From Tepidimonas alkaliphilus (GTDB lineage: Bacteria; Pseudomonadota; Gammaproteobacteria; Burkholderiales; Burkholderiaceae_C), in NCBI RefSeq assembly GCF_007556595.1, contig NZ_VJNB01000007.1, positions 1-64,000 of the forward strand: a stretch of DNA of 64,000 nt, read 5' to 3'. The position numbers were made by a program, and so were the translations under genes. Below are positions 23,397 to 33,931 of the stretch, one piece after another (positions within the stretch are counted from its first letter, which is position 1; each line of letters begins with the position of its first letter). The notes under the pieces are model-generated. The model made no database searches, was not told the origin of the DNA, and was given only the letters and a program-made list of their open reading frames with translations.

Positions 23397-23867
23397 ATGA
23401 ATCGACTGTCCGCCATCCTGCCTCCGGAGCATGTGCTCGTGGCTGTGGACGCCACGAGCAAGAAGCGCGCCTTTGAGGAAGCCGGTTTGCTGTTTGAATC
23501 GCTGCACGGGCTCAACCGCGCCCTCATCACCGACAGCCTGTTTGCGCGCGAGCGGCTGGGTTCCACCGGGCTTGGCCATGGGGTGGCCATCCCGCACGGG
23601 CGCATCAAGGGCCTGAAGCAGCCGATGGCGGCGGTGTTTCGCTTGGCGCAACCCATCGGCTTTGACGCTCCCGATGAGCAGCCGGTCAGCCTGCTGATCT
23701 TCCTGCTGGTGCCGGAGGCGGCTACGCAGAAGCACTTGGAAATCCTGTCAGAGATCGCCGAGCTGCTCAGCGACGCGCAATTGCGCGAGCAGATGAAGGC
23801 TGCCGACAACCCCGCCACGTTGCACGGGTTGATCGCCGGCTGGCAGTCGGCGCACGCCGCCGCTTGA
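23397..23867 (+). CDS. ptsN: PTS EIIA-Ntr regulatory protein
   Basis: A 156-residue EIIA-Ntr with the phosphorylation site His67 in GHGVAIPHGRIKGL. It is the end-point of the nitrogen-related phosphorelay and in proteobacteria regulates potassium handling and storage metabolism. Here the HPr and EI genes upstream are of the sugar-type ptsMHI unit, and no npr or ptsP is in the window. It lies 33 nt before hprK. Confidence 0.93.
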   Translation: MNRLSAILPPEHVLVAVDATSKKRAFEEAGLLFESLHGLNRALITDSLFARERLGSTGLGHGVAIPHGRIKGLKQPMAAVFRLAQPIGFDAPDEQPVSLLIFLLVPEAATQKHLEILSEIAELLSDAQLREQMKAADNPATLHGLIAGWQSAHAAA

Positions 23868-23900
23868 GCGGCGCGCTGCGCCGCGCTTTGAGCCCTGCCG

Positions 23901-24854
23901 ATGAAGCCGCGCGCCATCAGCGCCGACGTGCTGTTTGAGCGCCACCGCGAGACCTTGAAATGGGAGTGGGTCGCGGGGCAAAGCGCCAGCGAGCGCCGCT
24001 TCGACGACAAGGCGGTGGCCGAGGCGCGCTCCGGCGCCGACCTGGTCGGCTACCTGAACTACATCCACCCCTATCGCGCCCAGGTGCTGGGCGCGCGCGA
24101 GGTGGCCTACCTGCACAACGCCACCGACGAGGACTGCCGCCGGCGCGTGGCGCGCATCGTGACGCTGGAGCCGCCGCTGCTGGTGGTGGCCGACGGCCAG
24201 CCGCCGCCGCAGGAGCTGGTGGCGATGTGCGAGCGCGCGCACATCCCGCTGTTTGCCACCGCGGCCTCAGCGGCGTTTGTGATCGATGTGCTGCGCGCCT
24301 ACCTGTCGCGCCACTTTGCCGAACGCACGACGATGCACGGGGTGTTCATGGACATCCTCGGGCTGGGGGTGCTGATCACCGGCGAGTCGGGGCTGGGCAA
24401 GAGCGAGCTGGGACTGGAGCTGATCTCGCGCGGGCACGGGCTGGTGGCCGACGACGCGGTGGATCTCTACCGCGTCAACCAGACCACGATCGAGGGCCGC
24501 TGCCCGGAGCTGCTGCAGAACCTGCTGGAGGTGCGCGGCATCGGCCTGCTGGACATCAAGGCCATCTTCGGCGAGACGGCGGTGCGGCGCAAAATGCGGC
24601 TGCGCTTGATCGTGCACCTGGTGCGGCTGGCCACGTTGGAGCGCGACTACGAACGGCTGCCGGGCGAGCCGCTGCACCAGGACGTGCTCGGGGTGGCGAT
24701 CCGCAAAACCGTTATCCCCGTGGTGGCCGGGCGCAACATGGCGGTGCTGGTGGAGGCGGCGGTGCGCAACACCGTGCTGCAGCTGCGCGGCATCGACACC
24801 TACCAGGAGTTCGTGCAACGCCAGCGCGCCGCCATGCTGCGCGACGACGGCTAG
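23901..24854 (+). CDS. hprK: HPr kinase/phosphorylase
   Basis: A 317-residue HPrK/P. The P-loop GESGLGKS starts at residue 161, after the conserved [17 protein letters not shown], and [20 protein letters not shown] is the family signature. It phosphorylates HPr at Ser46, which is conserved in the ptsH gene at 16840. The hpf-ptsN-hprK order is typical of betaproteobacteria. It converges with fur. Confidence 0.93.
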   Translation: MKPRAISADVLFERHRETLKWEWVAGQSASERRFDDKAVAEARSGADLVGYLNYIHPYRAQVLGAREVAYLHNATDEDCRRRVARIVTLEPPLLVVADGQPPPQELVAMCERAHIPLFATAASAAFVIDVLRAYLSRHFAERTTMHGVFMDILGLGVLITGESGLGKSELGLELISRGHGLVADDAVDLYRVNQTTIEGRCPELLQNLLEVRGIGLLDIKAIFGETAVRRKMRLRLIVHLVRLATLERDYERLPGEPLHQDVLGVAIRKTVIPVVAGRNMAVLVEAAVRNTVLQLRGIDTYQEFVQRQRAAMLRDDG

Positions 24855-24872
24855 CCTTGCTTGAGGTTCAGG

Positions 24873-25319
24873 TCAGGCGCTGCGGCGCGGGGGGCGGCTG
24901 CGGTGAGGGCAGTCTTCGCGCGTGCAATGGGCGTAGAGCGACAGCGCGTGCTCTTGCAAGCGAAAGCCGCGCTCTTGCGCGATGGCCTGTTGGCGCCGCT
25001 CGATCTCGGCGTCGTAAAACTCTTCGACGCGCCCGCAGTCCAGGCAGACCAAGTGGTCGTGGTGCTGCCCCTCGTTGAGTTCATAGACGGCCTTGCCGGA
25101 CTCAAAATTGCTGCGCACCAAGATGCCGGCCTGCTCAAACTGCGTCAGCACGCGATAGACGGTGGCCAGCCCGATGTCGGCTTGTTCCTCCAGCAGCGCC
25201 TTGAACACATCTTCGGCGGTCATATGGCGCTGGCGGCCGGACTGGAAGATCTCCAGGATCTTCAGCCGCGGCAGCGTGGCTTTGAGTCCGGTGCTTTTGA
25301 GCTCGTCAAGACGCGACAT
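24873..25319 (-). CDS. fur: Ferric uptake regulator Fur
   Basis: Fur of 148 residues starting [22 protein letters not shown]. The DNA-recognition region [18 protein letters not shown], the metal site [16 protein letters not shown] and a second C-terminal cysteine pair (CTREDC) are present. It represses iron uptake with Fe2+. The ATG at 25319 was chosen because the frame upstream carries unrelated sequence. It is divergent from bamE, a conserved arrangement in this group. Confidence 0.95.
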   Translation of the reverse strand: MSRLDELKSTGLKATLPRLKILEIFQSGRQRHMTAEDVFKALLEEQADIGLATVYRVLTQFEQAGILVRSNFESGKAVYELNEGQHHDHLVCLDCGRVEEFYDAEIERRQQAIAQERGFRLQEHALSLYAHCTREDCPHRSRPPRRSA

Positions 25320-25431
25320 CGGCAGGGGTTCCAAGGCGGCGCCCCAGCCTGCATAAGGTCGTGGCGCGCCACTACAATGCGACAAGCCCGATGATATAAC
25401 CGCACGCCAATGCCGTGCGCATGGCAAGCCG

Positions 25432-26016
25432 ATGTCCGATATGAAGCGCCTTCGACCCACGCATCTTTCCCTGGCCCGCACAGCCCGCTGGGCCGCGTGG
25501 GCGTGCCTGGCGGCAGGCGTGGCGGGTTGCGCCTCCTGGTCGCAGACTGCGCAACGCCTGGCGACGCTGGGCGGGGCGCTGACGCCTTATCGCATGGACA
25601 TCCAGCAAGGCAATGTGGTGGTGCGCGAGCAAGTGGAGGCGCTGCAGCCCGGTATGCCGCGCGCGCAGGTGCAGGCCATTCTCGGCACGCCGCTGGTGGC
25701 CAGCATCTTCCATGCCGACCGCTGGGATTATGTGTTCACCTTCCAGCGCCAGGGGCAGCCGCCGCAGCGCCGCGTGGTGTCGGTGTTTTTCGACGGCGAG
25801 CGGCTGGCGCGCGTGCAGGCCGACGGCGAGCTGCCCAGCGAGCGCGAGTTTGTCGCCGAGCTGCAGGTTCGCCGTCCCTCGGGCCCGCCGCCCGCGCTGG
25901 AGGCCAGCGAGGCGCAGCTGCGCGCCGCCGAAGGCCGCGCTGCCGCCGCGTCCGCGTCTCCCGCTGCAGAGCCGCCGGCGCCCGCGGACGCCTATCCGCC
26001 GCTGGAGGCGCGCTAG
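25432..26016 (+). CDS. bamE: Outer-membrane assembly lipoprotein BamE
   Basis: A 194-residue SmpA/OmlA-family lipoprotein: the lipobox VAGC is followed by the BamE domain, with [20 protein letters not shown] and [19 protein letters not shown]. It belongs to the BAM complex that inserts outer-membrane beta-barrels. About 60 C-terminal residues are a low-complexity Ala/Pro/Glu tail, longer than in enterobacteria. A start at 25441 is equally possible. Confidence 0.9.
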   Translation: MSDMKRLRPTHLSLARTARWAAWACLAAGVAGCASWSQTAQRLATLGGALTPYRMDIQQGNVVVREQVEALQPGMPRAQVQAILGTPLVASIFHADRWDYVFTFQRQGQPPQRRVVSVFFDGERLARVQADGELPSEREFVAELQVRRPSGPPPALEASEAQLRAAEGRAAAASASPAAEPPAPADAYPPLEAR

Positions 26017-26092
26017 GATCGCCCCTGCCCGCAAGGCTGAGGCGACGGTGGAGCCGCTCACGCTTGTCTCTCCAAGGTTCGTTTTGCCGCGC

Positions 26093-26914
26093 ATGACCTC
26101 TCCCGTTGTTCCGCCCTACCCCGTGGCCGTGGCCGGCGCCAGCGGCCGCATGGGTCGCATGCTGATCGAGGCGGTGCTGGCCGCCGACGACTGCCGGCTT
26201 AGCGCCGCGCTGGACCGCGCCGACAGCCCCGCGCTGGGGCAGGACGCGGCGGCGTTTGCCGGGCGCTCAAGCGGCGTGGCCATCAGCGCCGACCTCGACG
26301 CGGCGCTTCAGCGCAGCCGCTTTCTGATCGACTTCACGCGCCCGCAGGGCACCATGACGCACCTGGAGGCGTGCGTGCGCCACGGCGTGGCGATGGTGAT
26401 CGGCACCACCGGCTTCGACGAGGCGCAGAAGGCCGCGATCGCGCGCGCCGCCGAGCGCATTCCGGTGGTGCTGGCGCCCAACATGAGCGTCGGCGTCAAC
26501 GTGACGCTCAAGCTGCTGGAGCTGGCGGCGCAGGCGCTGCGCGACGGCTACGACGTCGAAATCGTCGAGGCGCATCACCGCCACAAGGTGGATGCGCCCA
26601 GCGGCACGGCGCTGAAAATGGGTGAGGTGATCGCCGCGGCGCAGGGCCGGCGTCTGCAGGACTGCGCGGTTTACCAGCGCGTCGGCCACACCGGCGAGCG
26701 GCCCGCCGGCGCCATCGGCTTTGCCACCGTGCGCGGCGGCGACGTGATCGGCGACCACACGGTGATGTTCCTCGGCAGCGGCGAGCGCATCGAGATCACG
26801 CACAAATCCAGCAGCCGCGCCACCTACGCGCAGGGCAGCCTGCGCGCGGTGCGCTTCCTGGCGGGGCGCGCAAGCGGGCTGTATGACATGTTCGACGTGC
26901 TCGGACTGCGCTGA
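26093..26914 (+). CDS. dapB: 4-hydroxy-tetrahydrodipicolinate reductase
   Basis: DapB of 273 residues, second step of the diaminopimelate/lysine branch. The nucleotide fold [13 protein letters not shown] is near the N-terminus, GTTGF follows, and the catalytic [15 protein letters not shown] signature is intact. The ATG at 26093 was selected because this is where similarity starts; the frame is open far upstream. It follows bamE by 76 nt. Confidence 0.95.
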   Translation: MTSPVVPPYPVAVAGASGRMGRMLIEAVLAADDCRLSAALDRADSPALGQDAAAFAGRSSGVAISADLDAALQRSRFLIDFTRPQGTMTHLEACVRHGVAMVIGTTGFDEAQKAAIARAAERIPVVLAPNMSVGVNVTLKLLELAAQALRDGYDVEIVEAHHRHKVDAPSGTALKMGEVIAAAQGRRLQDCAVYQRVGHTGERPAGAIGFATVRGGDVIGDHTVMFLGSGERIEITHKSSSRATYAQGSLRAVRFLAGRASGLYDMFDVLGLR

Positions 26915-26963
26915 AATGCCCCGCGCTGGCCCGGATCAACCCTGTGACGAGGAGGCAAGCACG

Positions 26964-27683
<720 letters not shown>

Positions 27684-27824
27684 CGCTTCCCGCCGGCTCG
27701 GCTGCGCAAGAGCCCGCGGCCTCGATACAATCGTTTCGACTGATGCAACCTGCGGCTTGGCCGCTGCCGCCTGCGCGCCACGGGCGTGCACGCGCTGCGG
27801 CCTTGCGTTTTTCTGCTGTCGGCC

Positions 27825-30527
27825 ATGCAAGACGCCTATTCCCCCCGCGACATCGAGGCGCAAGCCCAAGCCGCTTGGGCGGCGCGCGACGCCTACCGCG
27901 TCGTTGAGGATCCTGCCAAGCCCAAGTTCTACGCTTGCTCGATGCTGCCGTACCCCAGCGGCAAGCTGCACATGGGGCACGTGCGCAACTACACCCTCAA
28001 CGACATGATGGCGCGCCAGCTGCGCATGAAGGGCTACAACGTCCTGATGCCGATGGGCTGGGATGCCTTTGGCCTGCCGGCGGAAAACGCCGCCATCAAA
28101 AACGGCGTGCCGCCGGCGAAGTGGACCTACGACAACATCGCCTACATGAAGCGGCAGATGCAGGCCCTGGGCCTGGCCATCGACTGGAGCCGCGAGATCG
28201 CCACCTGCCGCCCCGACTACTACAAGTGGAACCAGTGGCTGTTCCTGAAGATGCTGGAAAAGGGCATCGCCTACCGCAAGACGCAGGTGGTCAACTGGGA
28301 CCCGGTCGATCAGACCGTGCTGGCCAACGAGCAGGTCATCGACGGGCGCGGCTGGCGCACCGGCGCGCTGGTGGAAAAGCGCGAGATTCCCGGCTACTAC
28401 CTGGCGATCACGAAGTACGCCGAGGAGCTGCTGTCGGCGGTGGCCGACCCGGACGATCCGAACTTTCTGGCCGGCTGGCCCGAGCGCGTGCGGCTGATGC
28501 AGGAAAACTGGATCGGCAAGAGCGAGGGCGTGCGCTTTGCCTTCCCGCACGACATCCGCGACGAGCGCGGCCATCTGATCCAGGACGGTCGTCTGTGGGT
28601 GTTCACCACCCGCGCCGACACCATCATGGGCGTGACCTTCTGCGCCGTGGCGCCGGAGCACCCACTGGCGGCGCACGCGGCGTGCGGCAACCCGGCGCTT
28701 GCGGCCTTCATCGAGCGCTGCAAGCTCGGCGGTACCACCGAGGCCGAGCTGGCGCTGAAGGAAAAGGAGGGCATGCCGACGGGCCTCGTGGTCACGCACC
28801 CGCTCACCGGCGAGGCGGTGCCGGTGTGGGTCGGCAACTACGTGCTGATGGGCTACGGCGACGGCGCGGTGATGGGCGTGCCGGCGCACGACGAGCGCGA
28901 CTTCGCCTTCGCCAAGAAGTATGGTTTGCCGATCAAGCCGGTCATCGCGGTGGAGGGGGAGACGTTTTCCGCCGACGCCTGGGCCGAGTGGTACGCCGAC
29001 AAGCAGCGCGGCCGCTGCGTCAACTCCGGCCCGCTCAATGGCTTGCCCTACCAGGCCGCCGTGGACAAGGTGGCCGAGTTGCTGGCCGCCCAGGGCCTGG
29101 GCGAGAAGAAGGTCACTTACCGCCTGCGCGACTGGGGCATCAGCCGCCAGCGCTACTGGGGCACGCCGATCCCGATCATCCACTGCGACGACTGCGGCCC
29201 CGTGCCGGTGCCGTACGAGGACCTGCCGGTGGTGCTGCCGGAAGATCTCATCCCCGACGGCAGCGGCAACCCGCTGGCCAGGTGCGAAGCGTTCCTGAAG
29301 GTCGATTGCCCGAAGTGCGGCAAGCCGGCGCGGCGCGAGACCGACACCATGGACACCTTCGTCGATTCGTCCTGGTACTTCATGCGCTACTGCGACCCGC
29401 ACCTGGACGACGCGATGGTCGGCGCGGGCACGCGTCACTGGATGCCGATGGATCAATACATCGGCGGCATCGAGCACGCGATCCTGCACCTGCTGTATGC
29501 GCGCTTCTGGACCAAGGTGATGCGTGACCTGGGGCTGGTGCAGGTGGACGAGCCGTTCCAGCGCCTGCTGACGCAGGGCATGGTGCTCAACCACATCTAC
29601 AGCCGCCGCACCGCCAAGGGCGGCAAGGAATACTTCTGGCCGCACGACGTGGAAAACGTCCTCGACGAGGGCGGGCGCATCGTCGGCGCGCGCTTGAAGC
29701 GCGACGTGCCCAGCGCCGACGGCGTGCTGCCGGCCGGCACGCCAATCGACTACGAGGGCGTCGGCACGATGTCCAAGTCGAAGAACAACGGCGTCGATCC
29801 GCAGGATCTGATCGAGAAGTATGGCGCCGACACCGCGCGGCTCTACACCATGTTCACCGCGCCGCCGGAGGCCACGCTGGAGTGGAACGACGCCGCGGTG
29901 GAGGGCAGCCACCGCTTCCTGAAGCGCGTCTGGGCGTTCGGCCAGCGGCTGGCGGCGATGGACTTCAGCGCCGCACAGCAGGCGGTACAGGGCGCGGGGT
30001 CGCTGGCCGAGGTGGCGTTCGGCCCGCGCGCCAAGGCGCTGCGCCACGAGATCCACAGCGTGCTCAAGCAGGTGGACTACGACTACCAGCGCATGCAGTA
30101 CAACACCGTGGTGTCGGGCTGCATGAAGATGCTCAACGCGCTGGAGGCGTTCGACCCGGCGGACGAGCCCGGCGGCGGCGTGGCGCTGATCGAGGGCTTC
30201 GGCATCCTGCTGCGCTGCCTGTACCCGGCCACGCCGCACCTCACCTGGGTGCTGTGGCAGCGGCTCGGCTACGCCGGGGCGCTCGGCGACCTGCTGGATG
30301 CGCCGTGGCCGCAGCCGGACGAAGCGGCGCTGCGCCGCGATGAGCTGCAGCTGGTGCTGCAGATCAACGGCAAGGTGCGCGGCAGCCTGACCGTGCCGGC
30401 CAAGGCCGATGCCGCCGCGATCGAGGCGCTGGCGCGCCAGGCGCCGGAGGTGGCGCGCTTCGGCGAGGGCCGCACGCCGAAGAAGGTGATCGTGGTGCCG
30501 GGGCGCCTGGTCAACGTGGTGGTGTGA
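27825..30527 (+). CDS. leuS: Leucyl-tRNA synthetase
   Basis: LeuRS of 900 residues. The class I HIGH-type motif HMGH is at 49-52 and the KMSKS-type motif TMSKSK at 648-653; the editing insertion and the C-terminal [15 protein letters not shown] are present. The ATG at 27825 (MQDAYSPRD) was taken; a start 13 codons upstream is open but unlikely. lptE follows 4 nt later. holA, normally next, is 6 kb away. Confidence 0.96.
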   Translation: MQDAYSPRDIEAQAQAAWAARDAYRVVEDPAKPKFYACSMLPYPSGKLHMGHVRNYTLNDMMARQLRMKGYNVLMPMGWDAFGLPAENAAIKNGVPPAKWTYDNIAYMKRQMQALGLAIDWSREIATCRPDYYKWNQWLFLKMLEKGIAYRKTQVVNWDPVDQTVLANEQVIDGRGWRTGALVEKREIPGYYLAITKYAEELLSAVADPDDPNFLAGWPERVRLMQENWIGKSEGVRFAFPHDIRDERGHLIQDGRLWVFTTRADTIMGVTFCAVAPEHPLAAHAACGNPALAAFIERCKLGGTTEAELALKEKEGMPTGLVVTHPLTGEAVPVWVGNYVLMGYGDGAVMGVPAHDERDFAFAKKYGLPIKPVIAVEGETFSADAWAEWYADKQRGRCVNSGPLNGLPYQAAVDKVAELLAAQGLGEKKVTYRLRDWGISRQRYWGTPIPIIHCDDCGPVPVPYEDLPVVLPEDLIPDGSGNPLARCEAFLKVDCPKCGKPARRETDTMDTFVDSSWYFMRYCDPHLDDAMVGAGTRHWMPMDQYIGGIEHAILHLLYARFWTKVMRDLGLVQVDEPFQRLLTQGMVLNHIYSRRTAKGGKEYFWPHDVENVLDEGGRIVGARLKRDVPSADGVLPAGTPIDYEGVGTMSKSKNNGVDPQDLIEKYGADTARLYTMFTAPPEATLEWNDAAVEGSHRFLKRVWAFGQRLAAMDFSAAQQAVQGAGSLAEVAFGPRAKALRHEIHSVLKQVDYDYQRMQYNTVVSGCMKMLNALEAFDPADEPGGGVALIEGFGILLRCLYPATPHLTWVLWQRLGYAGALGDLLDAPWPQPDEAALRRDELQLVLQINGKVRGSLTVPAKADAAAIEALARQAPEVARFGEGRTPKKVIVVPGRLVNVVV

Positions 30528-30531
30528 CGAG

Positions 30532-31059
30532 ATGGGCCTGCCGCGCCGCGCGCTCTTGGCTGCCGCCACGGCAGGCGCGGCGCTGGCCGGCTGCGGCTTC
30601 CGGCTGCGCGGGCAGGGGCTGGCGTTCGCGTTTCGCTCGCTGCGGCTGCAGGGCGTGCTGGACGGCGATGTCGCTGCGGCGCTGCGCGCGCAGCTGCAAG
30701 CCAGCGGCGTGCAGGTGCTGCAGCCGCGCCGCGCGGCCGCCCCCGCCGGAGCCGTCGCGCCGGTGCCGGACGTGGTGCTGGAGATCCTGCAGGACCAGCG
30801 CGAGCGCGTGGTGGTCGGCACCACCACCGCCGGCCAGGTGCGCGAGCTGCTGCTGCGCCGGCGCGTGCGCTTCGCGCTGCGCACGCCGGACGGGCGCGAG
30901 CTGATCGAGCCAACCGAGCTGCAGCAGGAGCGCGAGCAGAGCTTCGCCGAGACCGTGGTGCTCGGCAAGGAAGCCGAGGAGGCGCTGCTGTTCGACGACA
31001 TGCGCACGGCGATCGTGCGCCAGCTGCTGGTGCGCTTAAGCCGCGTGCAGGGCCTTTGA
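30532..31059 (+). CDS. lptE: LPS-assembly lipoprotein LptE
   Basis: A 175-residue LptE (RlpB) protein with lipobox LAGCGFRLRG, the invariant start of this family, and the ERVVVG and TPDGRELI stretches. It is the plug of the LptD translocon for lipopolysaccharide in the outer membrane. It lies 4 nt downstream of leuS and ends just before a terminator, so the usual cotranscribed holA is absent from this unit. Confidence 0.92.
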   Translation: MGLPRRALLAAATAGAALAGCGFRLRGQGLAFAFRSLRLQGVLDGDVAAALRAQLQASGVQVLQPRRAAAPAGAVAPVPDVVLEILQDQRERVVVGTTTAGQVRELLLRRRVRFALRTPDGRELIEPTELQQEREQSFAETVVLGKEAEEALLFDDMRTAIVRQLLVRLSRVQGL

Positions 31060-31071
31060 ACCCGCGGCGCG

Positions 31072-31091
31072 GCCCCGGTGGGGCGTTTTTT
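31072..31091 (+). terminator. Terminator after leuS-lptE
   Basis: GCCCC (31072-31076) and GGGGC (31080-31084) form a short, very GC-rich stem with a GGT loop, followed by G and six Ts (31086-31091). It closes the leuS-lptE unit before the chemoreceptor gene. Confidence 0.75.
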
Positions 31092-31168
31092 GAACCGCTG
31101 TCACGATGCGCGGTTAGACTTCCATCAGCGTATCAATCCTTTCAAAGCTAAGCATTCAGGAGTCCATC

Positions 31169-33049
31169 ATGGCGTGGGGCCAATCGCTGCGGGGCCGCTT
31201 GATGCTGCTGACCACCGCGTTGACGGTGGTCAGCGTGGCCATCGTTTCCACCATCAACATCGTGATCGCGCAGCGCTCGCTGGCGCAGACCGTGGAGCAG
31301 GACGGACGCGCGCTGGCGCTGGCGCGCGCCACGGCGGTGGCCGAATGGGTGCAAGGGGCGCGCCGCGCGGTGCAAGCCATGCTGCCCGCCGTGGCGGCGG
31401 ACGACCCGCTGCCGGTGCTGCAAATGATGGTCAAGGCCGCTGGCTTTGACACCACTTACATCGGCTGGGCTGACAAGCGCTACTTGTTCTCGTCACCGCA
31501 AAATCTGCCGCCTACCTACGACCCCACCGCCCGGCCTTGGTATCAAGCGGCGGTGGCGACCCCCGGCGTCGCGTTGACAGAGCCCTACGTCGATGCCGGC
31601 ACGAAGAAGCTGGTCATCACCGTGGCGGCGGCGCTGCGCGAAGGCGGACAGGTGCGCGGCGTGGTGGCCGGCGATATTTTCATGGACGTGGTGCAGGCCA
31701 ACATCGACGCCATCAAGCCCACGCCGTCCAGCTTGGCTTTTATCGTGACGAAAGATGGCCGCTTTGTGGCCCATCCGGATGCGCAGCTGATCTTGCAGCC
31801 GACGGCCCGTTTCAGCGAGGCGCTCAGCGCCGAAGCGCTGGCAGCGCTGGATCAGGGCAGCCAACGCGTGCGCTGGCAGGGCACCGACTGGTTGCTGGTG
31901 GGGCAGCCGATTGCGGGCACCGATTGGCGGCTGGTGATCGCGCTGCACGAGAGCGAGGCGATGGCCGCCATGCGCGCGCTGGAGCTCAACTCGCTGATTG
32001 GCGCGGTGCTGGTCGGCGTGGTCAGCGCCTTGCTGGTGGGCTGGTTGGTGCACCACTCGCTGGCGTCGCTGCGTCGCCTTGACCGCGCGTTGCTGGAGGT
32101 GGCCTCGGGCGACAGCGACCTGACGCGGCGCCTGCCCACCGACGGCGTCACCGAAGTGGCGCGCATCAGCGAGCACTTCAACACCTTTGTGGCCAAGTTG
32201 CAGGCGGTGCTGATCGACATTCGCCAGGCCAGCGCCCAGGTGCACACAGCGGCGGAAGAAATCTCGGCCGGCAACCTTGATCTTTCTTCGCGCACCGAGG
32301 CAGCGGCTTCCAGCCTGCAGCAGACCGCGGCCACCATGGAGCAGATGAACGCCACCGTGGCGCAGACGGCCCAGCATGCACGGCAGGCCAGCCAGCGCGC
32401 CGACGAGGTCTCAGCAGCGGCGCAGCGCGGCGGGCACGTCATGGCCGAGGTCACCACGCGCATGGCCAACATCTCGGCCACGTCGCAAAAGGTGGGCGAC
32501 ATCGTCAACGTCATCGACGGCATTGCCTTTCAGACCAACATTCTGGCGCTCAACGCCGCGGTGGAGGCGGCGCGCGCCGGCGAAGCGGGCCGCGGGTTTG
32601 CGGTGGTGGCCGGCGAGGTGCGCGCGCTGGCCCAGCGCAGCGCGCAGGCAGCGCGCGAGATCAAAGCGCTGATCGAGTCGTCGGTGGCGGAAGTGCGCGA
32701 AGGCTCGGCGATGGTCAACCAGGCGGGCGAAGAAATTCAACGCGTCGTGCAGGCCATCCAGGGCTTGACGACCATGATGCGCGACATCGCCGCCGCGGTG
32801 GAAGAGCAGCGCAGCGGCATCGAGCAGATTGGCGCGGCGGTGTCCTCGCTGGACCAAAGCACGCAGCAGAATGCAGCGTTGGTGGAAGAAGGCGCCGCTG
32901 CGGCCACGGCGCTGAAACAACAGGCCGCCGAGTTGGCCGCGGCGGTGGCGCGTTTTCGCGTCGATCACGGGGCCCCGGCGGCGGCGCAGCTGGCGGTGCC
33001 TCCTGCCCAACCCCAAACCACGCCTCCAGCGCTGCCGCCGGCGGCTTGA
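31169..33049 (+). CDS. Methyl-accepting chemotaxis protein with Cache-type sensor
   Basis: A 626-residue chemoreceptor. One transmembrane helix (about 10-32) is followed by a periplasmic dCache-like domain (about 35-275, with [13 protein letters not shown] typical of Cache), a second helix, HAMP and the signalling domain. The hairpin tip [20 protein letters not shown] is canonical. The C-terminus is a Pro/Ala tail with no CheR-binding pentapeptide. The ligand is unknown, although such Cache domains often bind amino or organic acids. It sits in the insertion between lptE and holA. Confidence 0.92.
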   Translation: MAWGQSLRGRLMLLTTALTVVSVAIVSTINIVIAQRSLAQTVEQDGRALALARATAVAEWVQGARRAVQAMLPAVAADDPLPVLQMMVKAAGFDTTYIGWADKRYLFSSPQNLPPTYDPTARPWYQAAVATPGVALTEPYVDAGTKKLVITVAAALREGGQVRGVVAGDIFMDVVQANIDAIKPTPSSLAFIVTKDGRFVAHPDAQLILQPTARFSEALSAEALAALDQGSQRVRWQGTDWLLVGQPIAGTDWRLVIALHESEAMAAMRALELNSLIGAVLVGVVSALLVGWLVHHSLASLRRLDRALLEVASGDSDLTRRLPTDGVTEVARISEHFNTFVAKLQAVLIDIRQASAQVHTAAEEISAGNLDLSSRTEAAASSLQQTAATMEQMNATVAQTAQHARQASQRADEVSAAAQRGGHVMAEVTTRMANISATSQKVGDIVNVIDGIAFQTNILALNAAVEAARAGEAGRGFAVVAGEVRALAQRSAQAAREIKALIESSVAEVREGSAMVNQAGEEIQRVVQAIQGLTTMMRDIAAAVEEQRSGIEQIGAAVSSLDQSTQQNAALVEEGAAAATALKQQAAELAAAVARFRVDHGAPAAAQLAVPPAQPQTTPPALPPAA

Positions 33050-33086
33050 CGCCGCCTGCTTGGCCGCCGAGGCGCAGGTATGCGGC

Positions 33087-33815
33087 TCACTCGGCGGTGC
33101 TGGGGCTCCAAAACGCTTGCCGCACCGCCGGCAGCGCCGCGATGCGGCGCACCAACGCGTCGAGCTCGTCGGCATCGACGCTGGTGGCGGTCAAGGTCGC
33201 TTCGATTTCCACATCCTCGTCGCCAAAGGCATGGATGTCGAGCTCGCGCACGGGGTAGCGGTAGCGCTCCAGCTCCGCCTCCAGCACCGTCAACACTTCC
33301 TTTTGACGCTCTTTGTCGGCGATCACATACACGGTGTTGGTGACTTCCACCGACTCCACGTCCAGCGGCTGGCGGTTGATGGCGTTGACCACCGGGCGCA
33401 GAAGGGTGTTGGCGGCCAGCACGAACAGCGTGCCCAGCGCCGCCTCCAGCAGCAAGCCCGCACCGCAAGCCACGCCGATGGCTGCCGAGCCCCACAGCGT
33501 GGCGGCGGTGTTGATGCCGCGGATGTTGCCCTCCTCGCGCATGATGACGCCGGCGCCGAGGAACCCGACCCCCGAGACGACATACGCCACCACGTGCAAG
33601 GGGCTTGGGGTGCCGCCGTAGAGCGCGTGAAAGCGCATGGCGATATCGACGAACAGCGCGGCGCCAAGCGCCACCAGCACGTTGGTGCGCAGCCCGGCGG
33701 TGCGCTGTCGGTATTGCCGCTCCAGCCCGATCAAGCCGCCGAGCACAAACGCCAATGTCAAGCTGGCCAAGGTGTTGAGCGCGGCAGCGCCGTCGAGGTG
33801 GTGCAGCATCAGCAT
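33087..33815 (-). CDS. mgtC: MgtC family protein
   Basis: A 242-residue membrane protein: LAFVLGGLIGLERQYRQRTAGLRT and VVSGVGFLGAGVIMREEGNIRGINTAA are the MgtC signatures, followed by a C-terminal cytosolic domain. MgtC proteins favour survival at low Mg2+ and in some species inhibit the F-type ATPase. The ATG at 33815 has GGAG six bases upstream; a TTG four codons earlier is less likely. It lies 116 nt downstream of mgtE on the same strand with a hairpin between them. Confidence 0.9.
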   Translation of the reverse strand: MLMLHHLDGAAALNTLASLTLAFVLGGLIGLERQYRQRTAGLRTNVLVALGAALFVDIAMRFHALYGGTPSPLHVVAYVVSGVGFLGAGVIMREEGNIRGINTAATLWGSAAIGVACGAGLLLEAALGTLFVLAANTLLRPVVNAINRQPLDVESVEVTNTVYVIADKERQKEVLTVLEAELERYRYPVRELDIHAFGDEDVEIEATLTATSVDADELDALVRRIAALPAVRQAFWSPSTAE

Positions 33816-33825
33816 GGTCGGCTCC

Positions 33826-33862
33826 AAAAGCCCGGGCGGGGCCAGCGGTCAACCGCCCGGGC
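33826..33862 (-). terminator. Hairpin between mgtE and mgtC, possible attenuator
   Basis: On the minus strand a perfect 10-bp stem GCCCGGGCGG / CCGCCCGGGC (plus-strand 33853-33862 and 33830-33839) with a 13-nt loop is followed by TTTT and then directly by the mgtC Shine-Dalgarno GGAG. The four-T tract is short, so it may be a weak terminator or attenuator, or a processing or stability element separating mgtC from mgtE expression. Confidence 0.5.
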
Positions 33863-33931
33863 AAATCGTGAAATTTACGACCGCACGATGGCGATCGCGT
33901 GACACGTCATCGGCCCGCTGGGCGTCGCGCC

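Noticed and set aside
33862-33931. An 11-codon ORF (MTCHAIAIVRS) between mgtE and mgtC as a second leader peptide
   Set aside because: No Shine-Dalgarno sequence and no distinctive composition.
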